Part shown: positions 1-10,596 of the stretch, piece by piece
Position numbering within the stretch: the first letter of the stretch is position 1
How the letters are laid out: every line of letters starts with the position of its first letter
Assembly (NCBI RefSeq): GCF_001591485.1
Contig: NZ_BCUZ01000004.1
Coordinates: forward strand, 1-64,000
From: Neobacillus fumarioli NBRC 102428
GTDB taxonomy: Bacteria; Bacillota; Bacilli; Bacillales; Cytobacillaceae
DNA: 64,000 nt
Direction of reading: 5' to 3'
Position numbers and translations under genes: made by a program
The notes under the pieces: model-generated
What the model saw: only the letters and a program-made list of their open reading frames with translations
Told to the model about the DNA's origin: nothing
Database searches by the model: none

Positions 1-4
1 ATCT

Positions 5-442
5 TTAAATTTCTTCGCAATATTTATCAAATTCCTCCTGTAGTTTGGCTACAACCTCAGCAGGAGTGTGGCCTTCAATTTGATGTCTTTCGATCATCGT
101 GCAAATTTTGCCACCTTTTAATAAAGCAAAGGATGGCGAGGACGGCGGATAATTCGTAAAATAGCTTCTGGCTTTTTCAGTCGCTTCCTTATCCTGCCCG
201 GCGAAAACGGTCACTAAATGGTCCGGGCGTTTATCATAATGAATGGCATAAGCTGCAGCAGGACGGGCAACCCCGCCGGCACAGCCGCAAACCGAATTCA
301 CCATAACCAAGGTCGTTCCTTTTCTTCCTAATGCCTCTTCCACTTCTTCAGCTGTTTTCAGCTCTTGATACCCGGCCTGGGTGATTTCTTCCCGCGCCTG
401 GCGGACGATATCATTCATAAATATATTAAAATCCATACTCAT
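5..442 (-). CDS. brxB: Bacilliredoxin BrxB (YqiW family)
   Basis: Thiol-disulfide protein of the BrxA/BrxB (DUF1094) family. In Firmicutes that make bacillithiol, these remove bacillithiol from S-bacillithiolated cytosolic proteins. The 145-residue product has the usual family length and the hallmark Cys-Gly-Cys motif at residues 52-54 (NSVCGCAGG). A good ribosome site (AAGGAG) lies upstream of the ATG; a second Met two codons in is an alternative start. It follows meaB by about 40 bp and may end that transcript. The family and motif are clear; the bacillithiol role rests on family knowledge. Confidence 0.95.
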   Translation of the reverse strand: MSMDFNIFMNDIVRQAREEITQAGYQELKTAEEVEEALGRKGTTLVMVNSVCGCAGGVARPAAAYAIHYDKRPDHLVTVFAGQDKEATEKARSYFTNYPPSSPSFALLKGGKICTMIERHQIEGHTPAEVVAKLQEEFDKYCEEI

Positions 443-484
443 TTAACATCACTCCTTTCTTATATCATAACAGTTAAAATGTGA

Positions 485-1618
485 TTATTTCAAATGGATT
501 GAGTCAGATAAAAATGCCGCAAACAAAGACTCGACAGCTTTTGCGACCGTCATTTCCCCTGCTATCACGCCATTTTCAATCTTCGGTAGCAAGTTTCTGA
601 CTTCGGGATGGTGATAGAAATAATGATGGAGCTGATCAGTAATCATCGAATTCAGCCATTCTCTGGCCTGAAATTTCCGTCTTTCCTCCAATACTCCGGA
701 ATCTTTCCCGGTTTGTTTAAACGATTGGATCAAGCTCCAAATCTCACTGATTCCTTCTTTTGTGACAGACGAACACGTATAGGCTTTTGTGGTCCACCCT
801 TTTGTGGCAGGCTGCAAGAAATGAAGAATCCTGTTAAACTCTCTTTTTGTCTGTTCTGCCGTTTGTTTATTAGGTCCATCCGCTTTGTGAACGATGATGG
901 CATCTGCCAGTTCCATGATTCCTTTTTTCATTCCCTGCAGCTCATCACCTGCCCCTGTCAAAACTAGCAACATGAAAAAGTCTACCATATCCCTGATAAT
1001 AACTTCGCTTTGGCCGACGCCGACGGTTTCGATTAAAATCACGTCAAAACCGGCTGCTTCACATAGGAGCATGGCTTCCCTAGTTTTTCGATGAACTCCA
1101 CCAAGCTTTCCTGCTGTAGGTGATGGCCGGATGAATGCTCCAGGGTTTCTCGCTAACTGCTCCATCCTCGTTTTGTCACCAAGAATACTCCCTCCACTAA
1201 GCTTGGAGCTTGGATCAATGGCAAGAACGGCGACCCGATGTCCCAGGCTGCATAAATACGTACCAAATGCTTCAATAAATGTGCTTTTTCCTGCACCGGG
1301 CACCCCAGTGATACCGATACGGATCGATTTTCCGGAATGCGGAAGGAGTTTTTGCAGGAGAATTTGTGCTTTTTGAAAATGCTGTTCAGCGTTGCTTTCG
1401 ACCAAAGTAATAGCTCTTGCCAGCAGGCTTCTATTGCCCTTTAACACGCCTTCATATAATTCCTCGACTGTCAGCTCCACGTTCTTGCGTTTTTGAAAGC
1501 GAATATTTCTTTGAATGGAAACCGGTTGACCTACCTGTTCTGCTCCTTTTCTGACACTGCTTGAGAAGAGTTCCAGCTGATTCGAAACGCTCCATTCCGG
1601 CCGTTGGTCCTCCGTCAT
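485..1618 (-). CDS. meaB: Methylmalonyl-CoA mutase-associated GTPase MeaB
   Basis: G3E-family P-loop GTPase (ArgK/MeaB) that gates adenosylcobalamin loading and protects or reactivates methylmalonyl-CoA mutase. The Walker A motif GVPGAGKS lies near residues 105-112, followed by the family's DPSS segment ([12 protein letters not shown]) and a switch region with ETVGVGQSE. At 377 residues it is somewhat longer than the roughly 330 typical of the family, because of an N-terminal extension of about 45 residues. Its start overlaps the mutB stop by 4 bp (ATGA), a sign of translational coupling to the enzyme it serves. Confidence 0.95.
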   Translation of the reverse strand: MTEDQRPEWSVSNQLELFSSSVRKGAEQVGQPVSIQRNIRFQKRKNVELTVEELYEGVLKGNRSLLARAITLVESNAEQHFQKAQILLQKLLPHSGKSIRIGITGVPGAGKSTFIEAFGTYLCSLGHRVAVLAIDPSSKLSGGSILGDKTRMEQLARNPGAFIRPSPTAGKLGGVHRKTREAMLLCEAAGFDVILIETVGVGQSEVIIRDMVDFFMLLVLTGAGDELQGMKKGIMELADAIIVHKADGPNKQTAEQTKREFNRILHFLQPATKGWTTKAYTCSSVTKEGISEIWSLIQSFKQTGKDSGVLEERRKFQAREWLNSMITDQLHHYFYHHPEVRNLLPKIENGVIAGEMTVAKAVESLFAAFLSDSIHLK

Positions 1619-3819
1619 GCATCTGCCACTTCCTCGTAGCCCAATTGTTTATAAATTTCCATGATCACTTTTTGTGCCGCAACAGGAATCACTGTGCCCG
1701 GACCGAAAATGGCGCAAGCACCATGATTATATAGAAATTGATAATCCTGGGCCGGAATCACACCGCCAACTACTACTAAAATATCTTCACGGCCTAATTT
1801 TTTTAATTCTGCAACAAGCTGTGGCAGCAGGGTTTTATGACCGGCAGCAAGCGAACTCATGCCAATTACATGGACATCGTTTTCAACGGCCTGCAGTGCT
1901 GTTTCTTCTGGTGTTTGGAACAGCGGGCCGATATCGACATCAAAGCCAAGGTCGGCAAATGCCGTTGCAATGACCTTTGCGCCGCGGTCATGGCCGTCCT
2001 GTCCCATTTTGGCAATTAAAATTCTTGGCCGTCTGCCTTCATTTTCAAGGAATTCATCGGTCATCCTTTGCACTTCGGCAATTTCTTCTTCGTTATTAAA
2101 AGCCGTACTGTAAACACCACTGATTGAGCGGATAACCGCCTTATGCCTACCTGCCGCCTTTTCAATCGCGGCAGAAATTTCTCCTAATGTTGCTCGTACA
2201 CGGGCTGCCTTAACCGCAAGCTCTAATAAATTCTGTTCTCCCGTTATCGCGGCTTGTGTTAAAGCTGTTAATGTTTCTCGAACCTTTTGCTCATCACGGT
2301 TTGCCTTTAATGTTGTTAATTTTTCGATTTGCTTTAAACGAACTGCCGAGTTATCAATATCCAAAATATCGATCGGTTCTTCTTGTTCAAGACGGAAGCG
2401 ATTAACGCCTATGATTGTTTCCTTTCCGGAATCAATCTGCGCCTGTCTCTTGGCAGCCGCCTCTTCAATTTTCATTTTCGGCAGACCGGTTTCGATGGCT
2501 TTTGCCATTCCGCCAAGGCTTTCAATCTCTTCAATATGCTTCCAAGCGCGGTTGATTAATTCATCGGTCAGTTTTTCTACATAATAAGAGCCTGCCCATG
2601 GATCAATGACTTTCGTGATCCCCGTTTCTTCTTGCAGGTACAGCTGGGTGTTCCGGGCAATCCTTGCCGAGAAGTCGGTAGGAAGAGCAATCGCCTCATC
2701 CAGGGCATTCGTATGCAAGGACTGGGTATGACCCATTGCGGCCGCATGAGCTTCTATCAATGTTCTGGTCACATTATTAAAAGGATCCTGTTCTGTCAGG
2801 CTCCAGCCCGAAGTTTGGCAGTGTGTCCGGAGCGCCATTGATTTTTCATTTTTCGGCTGGAAGGATTTCATCATTTTCGCCCAAATGAATCGTGCTGCCC
2901 GCATTTTTGCTACTTCCATGAAATAATTCATACCGATTGCCCAGAAAAACGACAATCTTGGGGCAAAGGAATCGATATCAATCCCGGCTTTTAGACCCGT
3001 TCTTACATATTCCAGGCCATCTGCCAGCGTGTAAGCCAATTCCAAATCTGCTGGTGCTCCGGCCTCCTGCATGTGATAACCGGAAATGCTGATACTGTTA
3101 AACTTCGGCATGTATTTAGAGGTATATTCAAAGATATCCGCAATGATTTTCATTGACATTTCCGGTGGATAAATATACGTATTACGGACCATGTATTCTT
3201 TTAAAATATCATTTTGAATCGTCCCCGATAGTTTTTCCTGGCTTACCCCTTGTTCTTCAGCAGTTACGATAAAGAAGGCCATAATCGGAAGCACGGCCCC
3301 GTTCATCGTCATGGATACGGACATTTGATCCAGCGGAATTCCGTCAAACAGCGTTTTCATATCCAAAATCGAATCAATCGCAACCCCGGCTTTTCCGACA
3401 TCTCCGACTACTCTTGGGTGGTCGGAATCATAGCCCCTGTGTGTAGCCAAATCAAAGGCAACGGATAATCCTTTTTGACCCATTGCCAAGTTTCGGCGGT
3501 AAAACGCATTGCTTTCCTCCGCCGTTGAAAACCCAGCATATTGTCTAACCGTCCATGGGCGATTGACATACATAGTCGGATATGGCCCTCTTGTAAATGG
3601 CGGCAGTCCCGGGAAAGACTTAAGATGTTCTAAACCTTCGCGGTCTGCTTTCGTATAAAGCGGCTTTAGCATGATCTGTTCATTCGTTTCAAATAATAAA
3701 TCATCAATTGATACCTTCAGTTCTTGAGCGCACTTTTTCTGCCATTCTTCCTTTGTGTTGAAAGGTTTTTGCTGGTCAAATAATGGGATGTTCTGAAAAT
3801 CAGGCTTTTGGACTGGCAC
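1615..3819 (-). CDS. mutB: Methylmalonyl-CoA mutase, large (catalytic) subunit
   Basis: Adenosylcobalamin-dependent isomerase that interconverts (R)-methylmalonyl-CoA and succinyl-CoA. The 734-residue protein has an N-terminal TIM-barrel substrate domain ([17 protein letters not shown] near residue 85) and a C-terminal cobalamin-binding domain. The latter shows the base-off/His-on motif DGHDRG (DxHxxG) near residue 610, then GMSSLAAGH and VVGGVIP. It overlaps mutA upstream by about 20 bp and meaB downstream by 4 bp, so the three genes form one tight operon. With the neighbouring bkd operon it would take propionyl-CoA from Ile/Val catabolism toward succinyl-CoA. No propionyl-CoA carboxylase or epimerase is seen in the window. 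Confidence 0.97.
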   Translation of the reverse strand: MPVQKPDFQNIPLFDQQKPFNTKEEWQKKCAQELKVSIDDLLFETNEQIMLKPLYTKADREGLEHLKSFPGLPPFTRGPYPTMYVNRPWTVRQYAGFSTAEESNAFYRRNLAMGQKGLSVAFDLATHRGYDSDHPRVVGDVGKAGVAIDSILDMKTLFDGIPLDQMSVSMTMNGAVLPIMAFFIVTAEEQGVSQEKLSGTIQNDILKEYMVRNTYIYPPEMSMKIIADIFEYTSKYMPKFNSISISGYHMQEAGAPADLELAYTLADGLEYVRTGLKAGIDIDSFAPRLSFFWAIGMNYFMEVAKMRAARFIWAKMMKSFQPKNEKSMALRTHCQTSGWSLTEQDPFNNVTRTLIEAHAAAMGHTQSLHTNALDEAIALPTDFSARIARNTQLYLQEETGITKVIDPWAGSYYVEKLTDELINRAWKHIEEIESLGGMAKAIETGLPKMKIEEAAAKRQAQIDSGKETIIGVNRFRLEQEEPIDILDIDNSAVRLKQIEKLTTLKANRDEQKVRETLTALTQAAITGEQNLLELAVKAARVRATLGEISAAIEKAAGRHKAVIRSISGVYSTAFNNEEEIAEVQRMTDEFLENEGRRPRILIAKMGQDGHDRGAKVIATAFADLGFDVDIGPLFQTPEETALQAVENDVHVIGMSSLAAGHKTLLPQLVAELKKLGREDILVVVGGVIPAQDYQFLYNHGACAIFGPGTVIPVAAQKVIMEIYKQLGYEEVADA

Positions 3820-5665
3820 TTAACGTCCCCTCCATTTCTGTCAGGATGAAAGAAAGAGTTTTATAGCAATTACTTTTCATATGAATAAATTCTTTTATTC
3901 CTTCCGCCAGCCACTGGCTTTGTTTTTCTTTTTCAGGAAGTCCTGCCAAGAAAAAATGACGGTCGGGGAATTCTTGTTTTAACCTCTTTATTAAGGCATG
4001 CCCCCATTCTTCATATTGTTCATTTGTACCGCAAATGCTTATAAATGGGGTTTTTAATCCGGAAATAAACTCCACTGCATCCTCCACAGAGAAAATAGGG
4101 GGACTTTCTATGGCTTCTGCTCCGCCGGCGGCAACGAATCCCTTCATAAAATCGAGCCGAGCTTTATACTGTTTAAATTCTCCAAGACAAATCATCCCGA
4201 CTGACGGGCCTGCCCCCGTTTTCTGTTTTATTTGCTCGGCCCGGAAACGCATCTCTTCAAATGGCTCTGCCAGGCGGTGCTGGACAATAGCGGTTATGTT
4301 GATGATAGAATCCCTTTTGCTAAAACCAAACTGTTTGCTTTTCTGCTTTATGGTCGGAACCGGTTCATCCAGTTTCGCATAAACATTTGTTCCAATTATA
4401 CTTTGTTTTCTTGTTTGGACATCATGGATCCGCTGATCATATACAGCAGCGATTTCCTGCTGCAGCCAATTCGATTTTAATACTTCCAGTATTCCGCCAT
4501 TAGCTTCAATCCGTTGAAAGAACGCCCAGGCTTTTTCGGCTAATTGATTGGTCAAATATTCGATATACCAAGAACCCCCTGCTGGATCAATCACCTTTTG
4601 TAAATGAGCTTCTTCTTTTAAAATCAACTGAATATTGCGGGCAATTCTTTCCGAAAAGACGTTTGAGCCGGTCAATTCATTAAAAGGTTCTACATGTAAA
4701 TATTGAATTCCCCCTAAACACGCGGCAAATGCTTCACTTCCTGCCCGTAAAAGATTTACATGCGGATCAAAAACGGTTTTGGTAAAAGATGAAGTCACAG
4801 CAGAAATATGCATTCCTCTTGCGTGCTCTTTGGCACCATAAAGGCTTGTGATTCGGTCCCAAATGATGCGGGCAGCACGCAGCTTGGCCAGCTCCATAAA
4901 AAAATTACTGCCAATTGAAAATTTGAAGATCATCTTGGCTAAAATTGTAGGAAGCTCCATTCCATTTTCTAGCAGTCTTTCAAGGTAACCCACCCCTGTT
5001 GCCGCTGCAATTCCCAACTCTTGAACCGCATTTCCTCCACCGTTATGGTAAGTGGTTGTGTCGATGAGAATGGTTCTTAGGTTTGGAAATTGGTTTACAG
5101 AGAATGTTATTCCCTCCAGCCAATCTTGAAGGAACTGCTCCGAAATAAAACCACCCTCAGCGAACAAAGCAATTGGATCATTGGCAATATATCCTGTTAA
5201 TGTTTTTCCTTCATAAAGATTTGCTAAATTTTCTAATAATTTTACTTGTAGCCATTCCGTATTAAGGGCAAAGGGGTAATGACTTGGCAAAGTTCCAGCT
5301 ACTTCCGAAATGAGTTCGACAATTTCTTCCGTTATTTCAAAAGAAATGGCTGTCTGCCCTTTTCCAACAGCTTCGTGAAGTTTATTCTTCAGTTCTTTAG
5401 GCGAATGATAAAGAACTTTTTGGGCGACCCACCATTCATTTGTGATATAACCAAGTGGATCCTTGCCCCTTCTAAAATCCGAGCCTCCTGGATATTCCGA
5501 GACAGGATGCTCATCCCCTTCAAAATAAAGCGGTTTCAAAACAATGTTTTCATATGTAGAACTGTTTAACGATTCAACTTTTTTTCCCTTTAACGACTGC
5601 TCTGCTTTTTCCTTCCAATCATTAATTGATTGATTAGGAAAAACCTGACTACGTATATTCTCCAA
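3800..5665 (-). CDS. mutA: Methylmalonyl-CoA mutase, small (non-catalytic) subunit
   Basis: Partner subunit of the heterodimeric mutase. It shares the TIM-barrel fold with MutB ([37 protein letters not shown]) but its C-terminal cobalamin-like domain lacks DxHxxG, as expected for the non-catalytic chain. The open frame extends to 5710, but the best ribosome site (GGGAG, about 9 nt spacing) precedes a TTG at 5663-5665, giving 621 residues starting ENIRSQVF; this start is an inference. The gene begins only about 120 bp after the bkdB stop, and a strong hairpin lies between them. Confidence 0.92.
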   Translation of the reverse strand: MENIRSQVFPNQSINDWKEKAEQSLKGKKVESLNSSTYENIVLKPLYFEGDEHPVSEYPGGSDFRRGKDPLGYITNEWWVAQKVLYHSPKELKNKLHEAVGKGQTAISFEITEEIVELISEVAGTLPSHYPFALNTEWLQVKLLENLANLYEGKTLTGYIANDPIALFAEGGFISEQFLQDWLEGITFSVNQFPNLRTILIDTTTYHNGGGNAVQELGIAAATGVGYLERLLENGMELPTILAKMIFKFSIGSNFFMELAKLRAARIIWDRITSLYGAKEHARGMHISAVTSSFTKTVFDPHVNLLRAGSEAFAACLGGIQYLHVEPFNELTGSNVFSERIARNIQLILKEEAHLQKVIDPAGGSWYIEYLTNQLAEKAWAFFQRIEANGGILEVLKSNWLQQEIAAVYDQRIHDVQTRKQSIIGTNVYAKLDEPVPTIKQKSKQFGFSKRDSIINITAIVQHRLAEPFEEMRFRAEQIKQKTGAGPSVGMICLGEFKQYKARLDFMKGFVAAGGAEAIESPPIFSVEDAVEFISGLKTPFISICGTNEQYEEWGHALIKRLKQEFPDRHFFLAGLPEKEKQSQWLAEGIKEFIHMKSNCYKTLSFILTEMEGTLSASPKA

Positions 5666-5745
5666 CCTCTTCGACTCCCTTCCCCGTAAAACAATTGAAA
5701 TAATATTCAATTAATTCTATTTTAGAATAGATATATATTGGAAGC

Positions 5746-5785
5746 AATAGAAAACCGCTGCCATGTTAGACAGCGGTTTTCTATT
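5746..5785 (-). terminator. Hairpin terminator after bkdB
   Basis: Perfect 15-bp inverted repeat (AATAGAAAACCGCTG and its complement) with a 10-nt loop, overlapping the bkdB stop codon. The 3' arm ends in a U-rich run on the minus strand. It separates the bkd operon from mutA. Confidence 0.8.
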
Positions 5786-7091
5786 AATAAATAGATGTAT
5801 TCGATTTCGAGATATTTTCAATGATTTCTTTCACCCGAGCGAGGAAGCGGCCGCAGACTAGTCCGTCAAGAATGCGATGGTCAAGTGACATGCATAGATT
5901 AACCATATCACGGACCGCAATCATTCCGTTACTCATAACAACAGGGCGTTTCACGATGGACTCTACCTGCAGGATGGCTGCTTGCGGGTAATTGATAATT
6001 CCCATTGACTGAACAGAACCAAATGAACCGGTATTGTTTACTGTAAAGGTGCCGCCCTGCATATCTTCCGGACGCAATTTTCCAGCTCTTACCTTAACAG
6101 CCAGTTCAGAGATTTCACGGGCAATTCCTTTGATTGTTTTTTCGTCAGCATTCTTGATAACAGGGACAAACAAGGCGTCCTCTGTAGCTACGGCGATGGA
6201 AATATTGATTTCTTTCTTTTGGATAATCTTATCTCCAGCCCACATGGAATTAATTTGCGGGAATTCTTTCAAGGCCTGTGCTGCCGCTTTGACAAAGAAG
6301 GCAAAGAAGGTTAAATTAAAGCCTTCTTTTTTCTTGAACTCATCTTTAATGGAATTACGGTATTCCACAACATTTGTTGCATCCACTTCCACCATTGTCC
6401 AAGCGTGCGGTGCCTCATGCTTACTGCGCAACATATTGGCCGCAATCGCCTTACGGACGCCAGTAACCGGAATTTCAATATCACCAGGAACAACGGGAAT
6501 ATTGGCTGAAGGCTGCCCTTGTGCTGGTGCTGGTTCTGGACGAGCAGTAGATGCCGGCATTTCATCAGCCTTAGGAGCTGCTGAAGGTGCTGGTTCAACC
6601 TTTTGCCCCGCCTTTGGTATATTGCCGGACTCAATTAACTTTAACAAATCCTTCCTCGTAATCCGCCCCGCTGCACCGGTGCCTGACACCTGGGACAAAT
6701 CAATCCCGTGCTCTTGCGAGAGCTTCAGCACAGCCGGAGAATAGCGGGCTTTTTGGCCCTGCTCTTTTTCGGAAACTGCCTTGCTTTGATCTTCGGTTGC
6801 TGGTGCAGCAGGCTTTTCCGTATTAGCTGGTGTTTCATCAGCAGTGCTGCCTTCTGTTTCGATTGTACAAATAAGTTCCCCGACTGCTAATGTATCTCCT
6901 TCTTGGGCGATCAGCTCTTTAATAATCCCTGTAAAAGAGGATGGAATTTCCGCATTCACTTTATCAGTCATAACCTCAGCAAGCGGATCGTATTTATTTA
7001 CTTTATCTCCTGCTTTAACTAACCATTTACTAATTGTACCTTCTGTTACGCTTTCGCCCAGCTGCGGCATTTTAATTTGTTCTATTGCCAA
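5784..7091 (-). CDS. bkdB: Branched-chain alpha-keto acid dehydrogenase E2 (lipoyl acyltransferase)
   Basis: Core E2 of the branched-chain 2-oxo acid dehydrogenase complex; it transfers the branched acyl group from lipoate to CoA. The 435 residues contain an N-terminal lipoyl domain with the lipoylated lysine in TDKVNAE near residue 44. A Pro/Ala/Glu-rich linker, a peripheral subunit-binding domain (YSPAVLKLSQEHGIDLSQV) and a second linker follow. The catalytic acyltransferase domain ends with the active-site DHRILDG. It is last in the bkd operon, 36 bp after bkdAB. The complex feeds branched acyl-CoAs to catabolism and to branched fatty acid primers. Confidence 0.97.
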   Translation of the reverse strand: MAIEQIKMPQLGESVTEGTISKWLVKAGDKVNKYDPLAEVMTDKVNAEIPSSFTGIIKELIAQEGDTLAVGELICTIETEGSTADETPANTEKPAAPATEDQSKAVSEKEQGQKARYSPAVLKLSQEHGIDLSQVSGTGAAGRITRKDLLKLIESGNIPKAGQKVEPAPSAAPKADEMPASTARPEPAPAQGQPSANIPVVPGDIEIPVTGVRKAIAANMLRSKHEAPHAWTMVEVDATNVVEYRNSIKDEFKKKEGFNLTFFAFFVKAAAQALKEFPQINSMWAGDKIIQKKEINISIAVATEDALFVPVIKNADEKTIKGIAREISELAVKVRAGKLRPEDMQGGTFTVNNTGSFGSVQSMGIINYPQAAILQVESIVKRPVVMSNGMIAVRDMVNLCMSLDHRILDGLVCGRFLARVKEIIENISKSNTSIY

Positions 7092-7127
7092 TGGTCCTAC
7101 CTCCTAGACATTCACTCATTCGAACGA

Positions 7128-8111
7128 TTAGAATTCAGCTAATTCCCTTATTGCTTTCTCCACTTTATCCGGATTGATCATAAAGAATTTTTCCATTGTC
7201 GGCGAGTATGGCATTGCCGGCACATCCGGACCAGCCAGACGTTTGATCGGGGCGTCCAGTTCAAATAAACAATGTTCTGCTATAATTGCAGAAACCTCGC
7301 TCATAATGCTGCCTTCCTTTGTATCTTCGGTGACAAGCAGCACTTTGCCGGTCTTGGATGCAGCTTCGATAATGGCTTCCTGATCAAGCGGGTAGACCGT
7401 CCGTAAATCGAGTATATGCACTGAAATTCCATCACCGGCTAATTTTTCTGCCGCCTGGAGCGCAAAATGGACACAAAGACCGTACGTAATGACCGTAACA
7501 TCTTCTCCTTCACGCTTTACATCAGCTTTGCCGATTGGCAAGGTATAATCTTCTGTTGGAACTTCTCCTTTAATCAACCGGTAAGCCCGCTTATGTTCAA
7601 AGAAAAGGACTGGGTCAGGATCGCGGATCGCTGCTTTTAACAGCCCCTTAACGTCATATGGAGTCGACGGTATAACAATTTTCAGCCCCGGCTGGTTGGC
7701 AAAGACTGCTTCGACTGATTGCGAATGGTATAGTGCTCCGTGTACTCCGCCGCCATATGGTGCCCGGATCACAATTGGACAACTCCAGTCATTGTTGGAA
7801 CGATAACGAATTTTAGCAGCTTCTGAAATAATTTGGTTCACAGCTGGCATGATAAAATCAGCAAATTGCATTTCAGCAATCGGCCGCATACCGTACATTG
7901 CTGCCCCAATACCGACTCCGGCAATGGCTGATTCGGCAAGCGGCGTATCAATGACCCGCTCTTCGCCAAATTGTTCATATAAACCTTGTGTTGCCTTAAA
8001 CACTCCGCCTTTTTTACCGACATCTTCGCCTAAGACAAACACCTTCGGATCCCGTTCCATTTCCTCTCGAATGGCCATTGTGACCGCATCAATATAAGAA
8101 ATTACCGCCAT
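7128..8111 (-). CDS. bkdAB: Branched-chain alpha-keto acid dehydrogenase E1 beta
   Basis: Beta chain of the thiamine-diphosphate E1 component. The 327 residues match the family length and show conserved E1-beta blocks: VLGEDVGKKGGVFKAT near the N-terminus, PLAESAIAGVGIGAA, RAPYGGGVHGALYHSQ and the C-terminal transketolase domain (VTEDTKEGSIMSEVSA). It is 12 bp downstream of bkdAA, in the usual alpha-beta-E2 order. The alpha and beta chains together decarboxylate the keto acids of Val, Ile and Leu. Confidence 0.97.
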   Translation of the reverse strand: MAVISYIDAVTMAIREEMERDPKVFVLGEDVGKKGGVFKATQGLYEQFGEERVIDTPLAESAIAGVGIGAAMYGMRPIAEMQFADFIMPAVNQIISEAAKIRYRSNNDWSCPIVIRAPYGGGVHGALYHSQSVEAVFANQPGLKIVIPSTPYDVKGLLKAAIRDPDPVLFFEHKRAYRLIKGEVPTEDYTLPIGKADVKREGEDVTVITYGLCVHFALQAAEKLAGDGISVHILDLRTVYPLDQEAIIEAASKTGKVLLVTEDTKEGSIMSEVSAIIAEHCLFELDAPIKRLAGPDVPAMPYSPTMEKFFMINPDKVEKAIRELAEF

Positions 8112-8123
8112 GTCTGTTCCCCC

Positions 8124-9119
8124 TTACCTTTGTGCGTAGACATATTTAAGCGCATCCTCCGGCGCTGAATATGGAGCGTTTTCTGCATAATCTGTCGCTT
8201 CATTCACTAATTTCATCACGCGGTCATTAATTTCTTTTTCCAATGCATCGTTCATTACACCGTTTTCTTTCAAATAAGCACCAAAAGTGATAATCGGATC
8301 TTGAGTTTTCGCTTCAGCCACTTCATCTGGCGCACGGTAGGACCGGTCATCGTCATCAGATGAGTGCGGAGTTAAACGGTAAGACACCGTTTCAATCAAT
8401 GTCGGACCTTCACCGCGTCTTGCCCGGTCAGCCGCTTCTTTCACCACTTTGTAAACTTCTAATGGATCATTTCCATTTACAGTAAAACCAGGCATTCCGT
8501 AGCCAATTGCCCGGTCTGATACTTTTTCACAAGCTAACTGCTTTTCAACCGGTACCGAAATGGCATATTTATTATTTTCACACATAAAAATGACCGGAAG
8601 CTTGTGAACGCCGGCAAAATTAGCTCCTTCATGAAAATCTCCCTGATTGGAAGAACCTTCGCCAAACGATACATACGTAATAAAATCTTTCTTTTCCATT
8701 TTTCCTGCAAGGGCGATCCCTACCGCATGCGGAACTTGTGTTGTAACCGGTGATGACCCGGTGACGATTCGATTTTTCTTCTGGCCGAAGTGTCCGGGCA
8801 TTTGCCGTCCGCCTGAGTTCGGATCTTCTGCCTTGGCAAATCCGGAAAGCATCAGTTCTTTAGGCGTCATTCCAAAAGCGAGCACCACGCCCATATCACG
8901 GTAATAAGGGCAGACATAGTCTTTTTCTCTGTCTAAGGCAAACGCAGCACCGACTTGAGCAGCTTCTTGCCCTTGACATGAAATAACAAATGGTATTTTG
9001 CCTGCACGGTTCAACAGCCACATCCGCTCATCAATGCGGCGGGCCAAAAGCATCGTTTCATACATTTCCAGAACTTTTTCATCACTTAAACCTAAAGCTT
9101 CATGACGCTTTTCTGTCAT
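8124..9119 (-). CDS. bkdAA: Branched-chain alpha-keto acid dehydrogenase E1 alpha
   Basis: Alpha chain of E1. The 331 residues carry the ThDP-binding signature starting GEGSSNQGDFHEG and ending in ENNKYAIS near residues 155-185. The phosphorylation-loop-like segment RLTPHSSDDDDRSYR is also present. It lies about 40 bp after lpdV and 12 bp before bkdAB. The YRLTPHSSDDDD block is typical of the branched-chain rather than the pyruvate E1, which agrees with the operon context. Confidence 0.97.
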   Translation of the reverse strand: MTEKRHEALGLSDEKVLEMYETMLLARRIDERMWLLNRAGKIPFVISCQGQEAAQVGAAFALDREKDYVCPYYRDMGVVLAFGMTPKELMLSGFAKAEDPNSGGRQMPGHFGQKKNRIVTGSSPVTTQVPHAVGIALAGKMEKKDFITYVSFGEGSSNQGDFHEGANFAGVHKLPVIFMCENNKYAISVPVEKQLACEKVSDRAIGYGMPGFTVNGNDPLEVYKVVKEAADRARRGEGPTLIETVSYRLTPHSSDDDDRSYRAPDEVAEAKTQDPIITFGAYLKENGVMNDALEKEINDRVMKLVNEATDYAENAPYSAPEDALKYVYAQR

Positions 9120-9160
9120 TCACTAAACCTCCCGATTGTTCGTAAAGTTATTCTCCTATT

Positions 9161-10582
9161 TTAAGCATGGATCGCTTTTCCGTCTACTGCCAGCGCTGCT
9201 TCGCCGATCGCTTCCGACAATGTTGGATGCGGATGAATCGTATGGCCGATTTCCCATGGTACAGCATCAAGAACCATTGCAAGTCCTGCTTCGGAAATCA
9301 TATCCGTCACATGCGGACCGATCATATGTACCCCAAGAAGATCATCAGTTTCTGAATCGGCAATAATTTTTACAAAGCCGTCTGATTCACCAAACACAAG
9401 TGCTTTACCAATTGCCCGGAAGGAAAACTTCCCAACTTTCACTTTATGTCCTTTTTCTTTTGCCTGCTCCTCAGTGATACCGACACTCGCCGCTTCCGGG
9501 CTGCTGTAAATACATCTGGAAACAAGATGGTAATCAAGTGGCGCAGGATTTTTGCCGGCAATATGTTCGACGGCAATGATTCCTTCATGGGATGCAACAT
9601 GTGCCAGCTGTAGGCCTCCGATACAATCCCCTATCGCATAAATATGAGATTCTTTTGTTTGGAAAAATTCATTTGTGACAATAACCCCATTTTCCACTTG
9701 AATCTCTGTATTTTCAAGTCCAATCCCCTCAACATTTGCCTGCCGCCCAACAGAAACGAGTATTTTCTCCGCCTTAAACTCTTGTACCGTTCCTTTGACT
9801 TCGGCAGAAATGGTGACACCATTATCTTTGACGATCGTGTCTGGCATAACCTTGGCGCTGGTGACAATAGTAATCCCTTTTTTCTTCATTAATCGCTGCA
9901 TTTCTTTTGATATTTCTTGATCCTCTGTTGGTATAATACGGTCGGCGTATTCAATAACGGTCACGTCAACACCAAAATCAGACAGCATCGAAGCCCATTC
10001 AATTCCGATAACGCCGCCTCCAACAATAATAATCGATTTGGGAAGATTCTGTAACTGTAATGCCTCATCAGAGGTCATGACATATTCTCCGTCAATTTCA
10101 AGACCTGGGAGCGTTCTTGGTCTTGAGCCGGTTGCAATAACCACATTTTTCGGAATTAGCATTTCATTTTCTGTACCATCAGTCATTTCAACAGAAATCG
10201 TACCAGGCATCGGGGAAAAAATCGATGGGCCCAAGATGCGGCCAAAACCATGATAGACATCAATTTTCCCTTGCTTCATTAAATGTTGTACACCTTTATG
10301 AAGCGTTTCAATAATTTTGTTTTTTCGCTCCTGAACCTTTGCAAAATTAACAGCTACATCACCTGTAATGACACCGAACTCTTCGCTGCGCTTCGCATCC
10401 CTAAATACTTCGGCACTTCTTAAGAGTGCCTTGCTCGGGATACAGCCTTGGTGAAGACAGGTACCGCCGAGTTTTCCTTTTTCTACTATCGCCGTTTTTA
10501 GTCCGAGCTGTGAGGCGCGGATGGCTGCAACATAACCTCCTGTGCCGCCGCCAAGAATGACCAAATCATATTCATGTGCCAC
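9161..10582 (-). CDS. lpdV: Dihydrolipoyl dehydrogenase (E3) of the Bkd complex
   Basis: FAD-dependent E3 that reoxidises dihydrolipoate with NAD+. It shows the FAD Rossmann motif GGGTGGYVAAIRA, the redox-active disulfide in GGTCLHQGCIPSK (Cys pair near residues 42-47), the NAD-binding GGGVIGIEWASM and the C-terminal His-Glu dyad region HPHPTLSE. The open frame reaches 10600, but AAGGAGG with 8-nt spacing points to a GTG start at 10580-10582 (473 residues, starting MAHEYDLVILGG). It starts 14 bp after the buk stop. Confidence 0.96.
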   Translation of the reverse strand: MAHEYDLVILGGGTGGYVAAIRASQLGLKTAIVEKGKLGGTCLHQGCIPSKALLRSAEVFRDAKRSEEFGVITGDVAVNFAKVQERKNKIIETLHKGVQHLMKQGKIDVYHGFGRILGPSIFSPMPGTISVEMTDGTENEMLIPKNVVIATGSRPRTLPGLEIDGEYVMTSDEALQLQNLPKSIIIVGGGVIGIEWASMLSDFGVDVTVIEYADRIIPTEDQEISKEMQRLMKKKGITIVTSAKVMPDTIVKDNGVTISAEVKGTVQEFKAEKILVSVGRQANVEGIGLENTEIQVENGVIVTNEFFQTKESHIYAIGDCIGGLQLAHVASHEGIIAVEHIAGKNPAPLDYHLVSRCIYSSPEAASVGITEEQAKEKGHKVKVGKFSFRAIGKALVFGESDGFVKIIADSETDDLLGVHMIGPHVTDMISEAGLAMVLDAVPWEIGHTIHPHPTLSEAIGEAALAVDGKAIHA

Positions 10583-10596
10583 AAGTTGTTCCTCCT

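Noticed and set aside
6034-6744. 236-codon plus-strand open frame
   Set aside because: It lies entirely antisense to bkdB, whose domains are complete; it has no ribosome site and no recognisable product.
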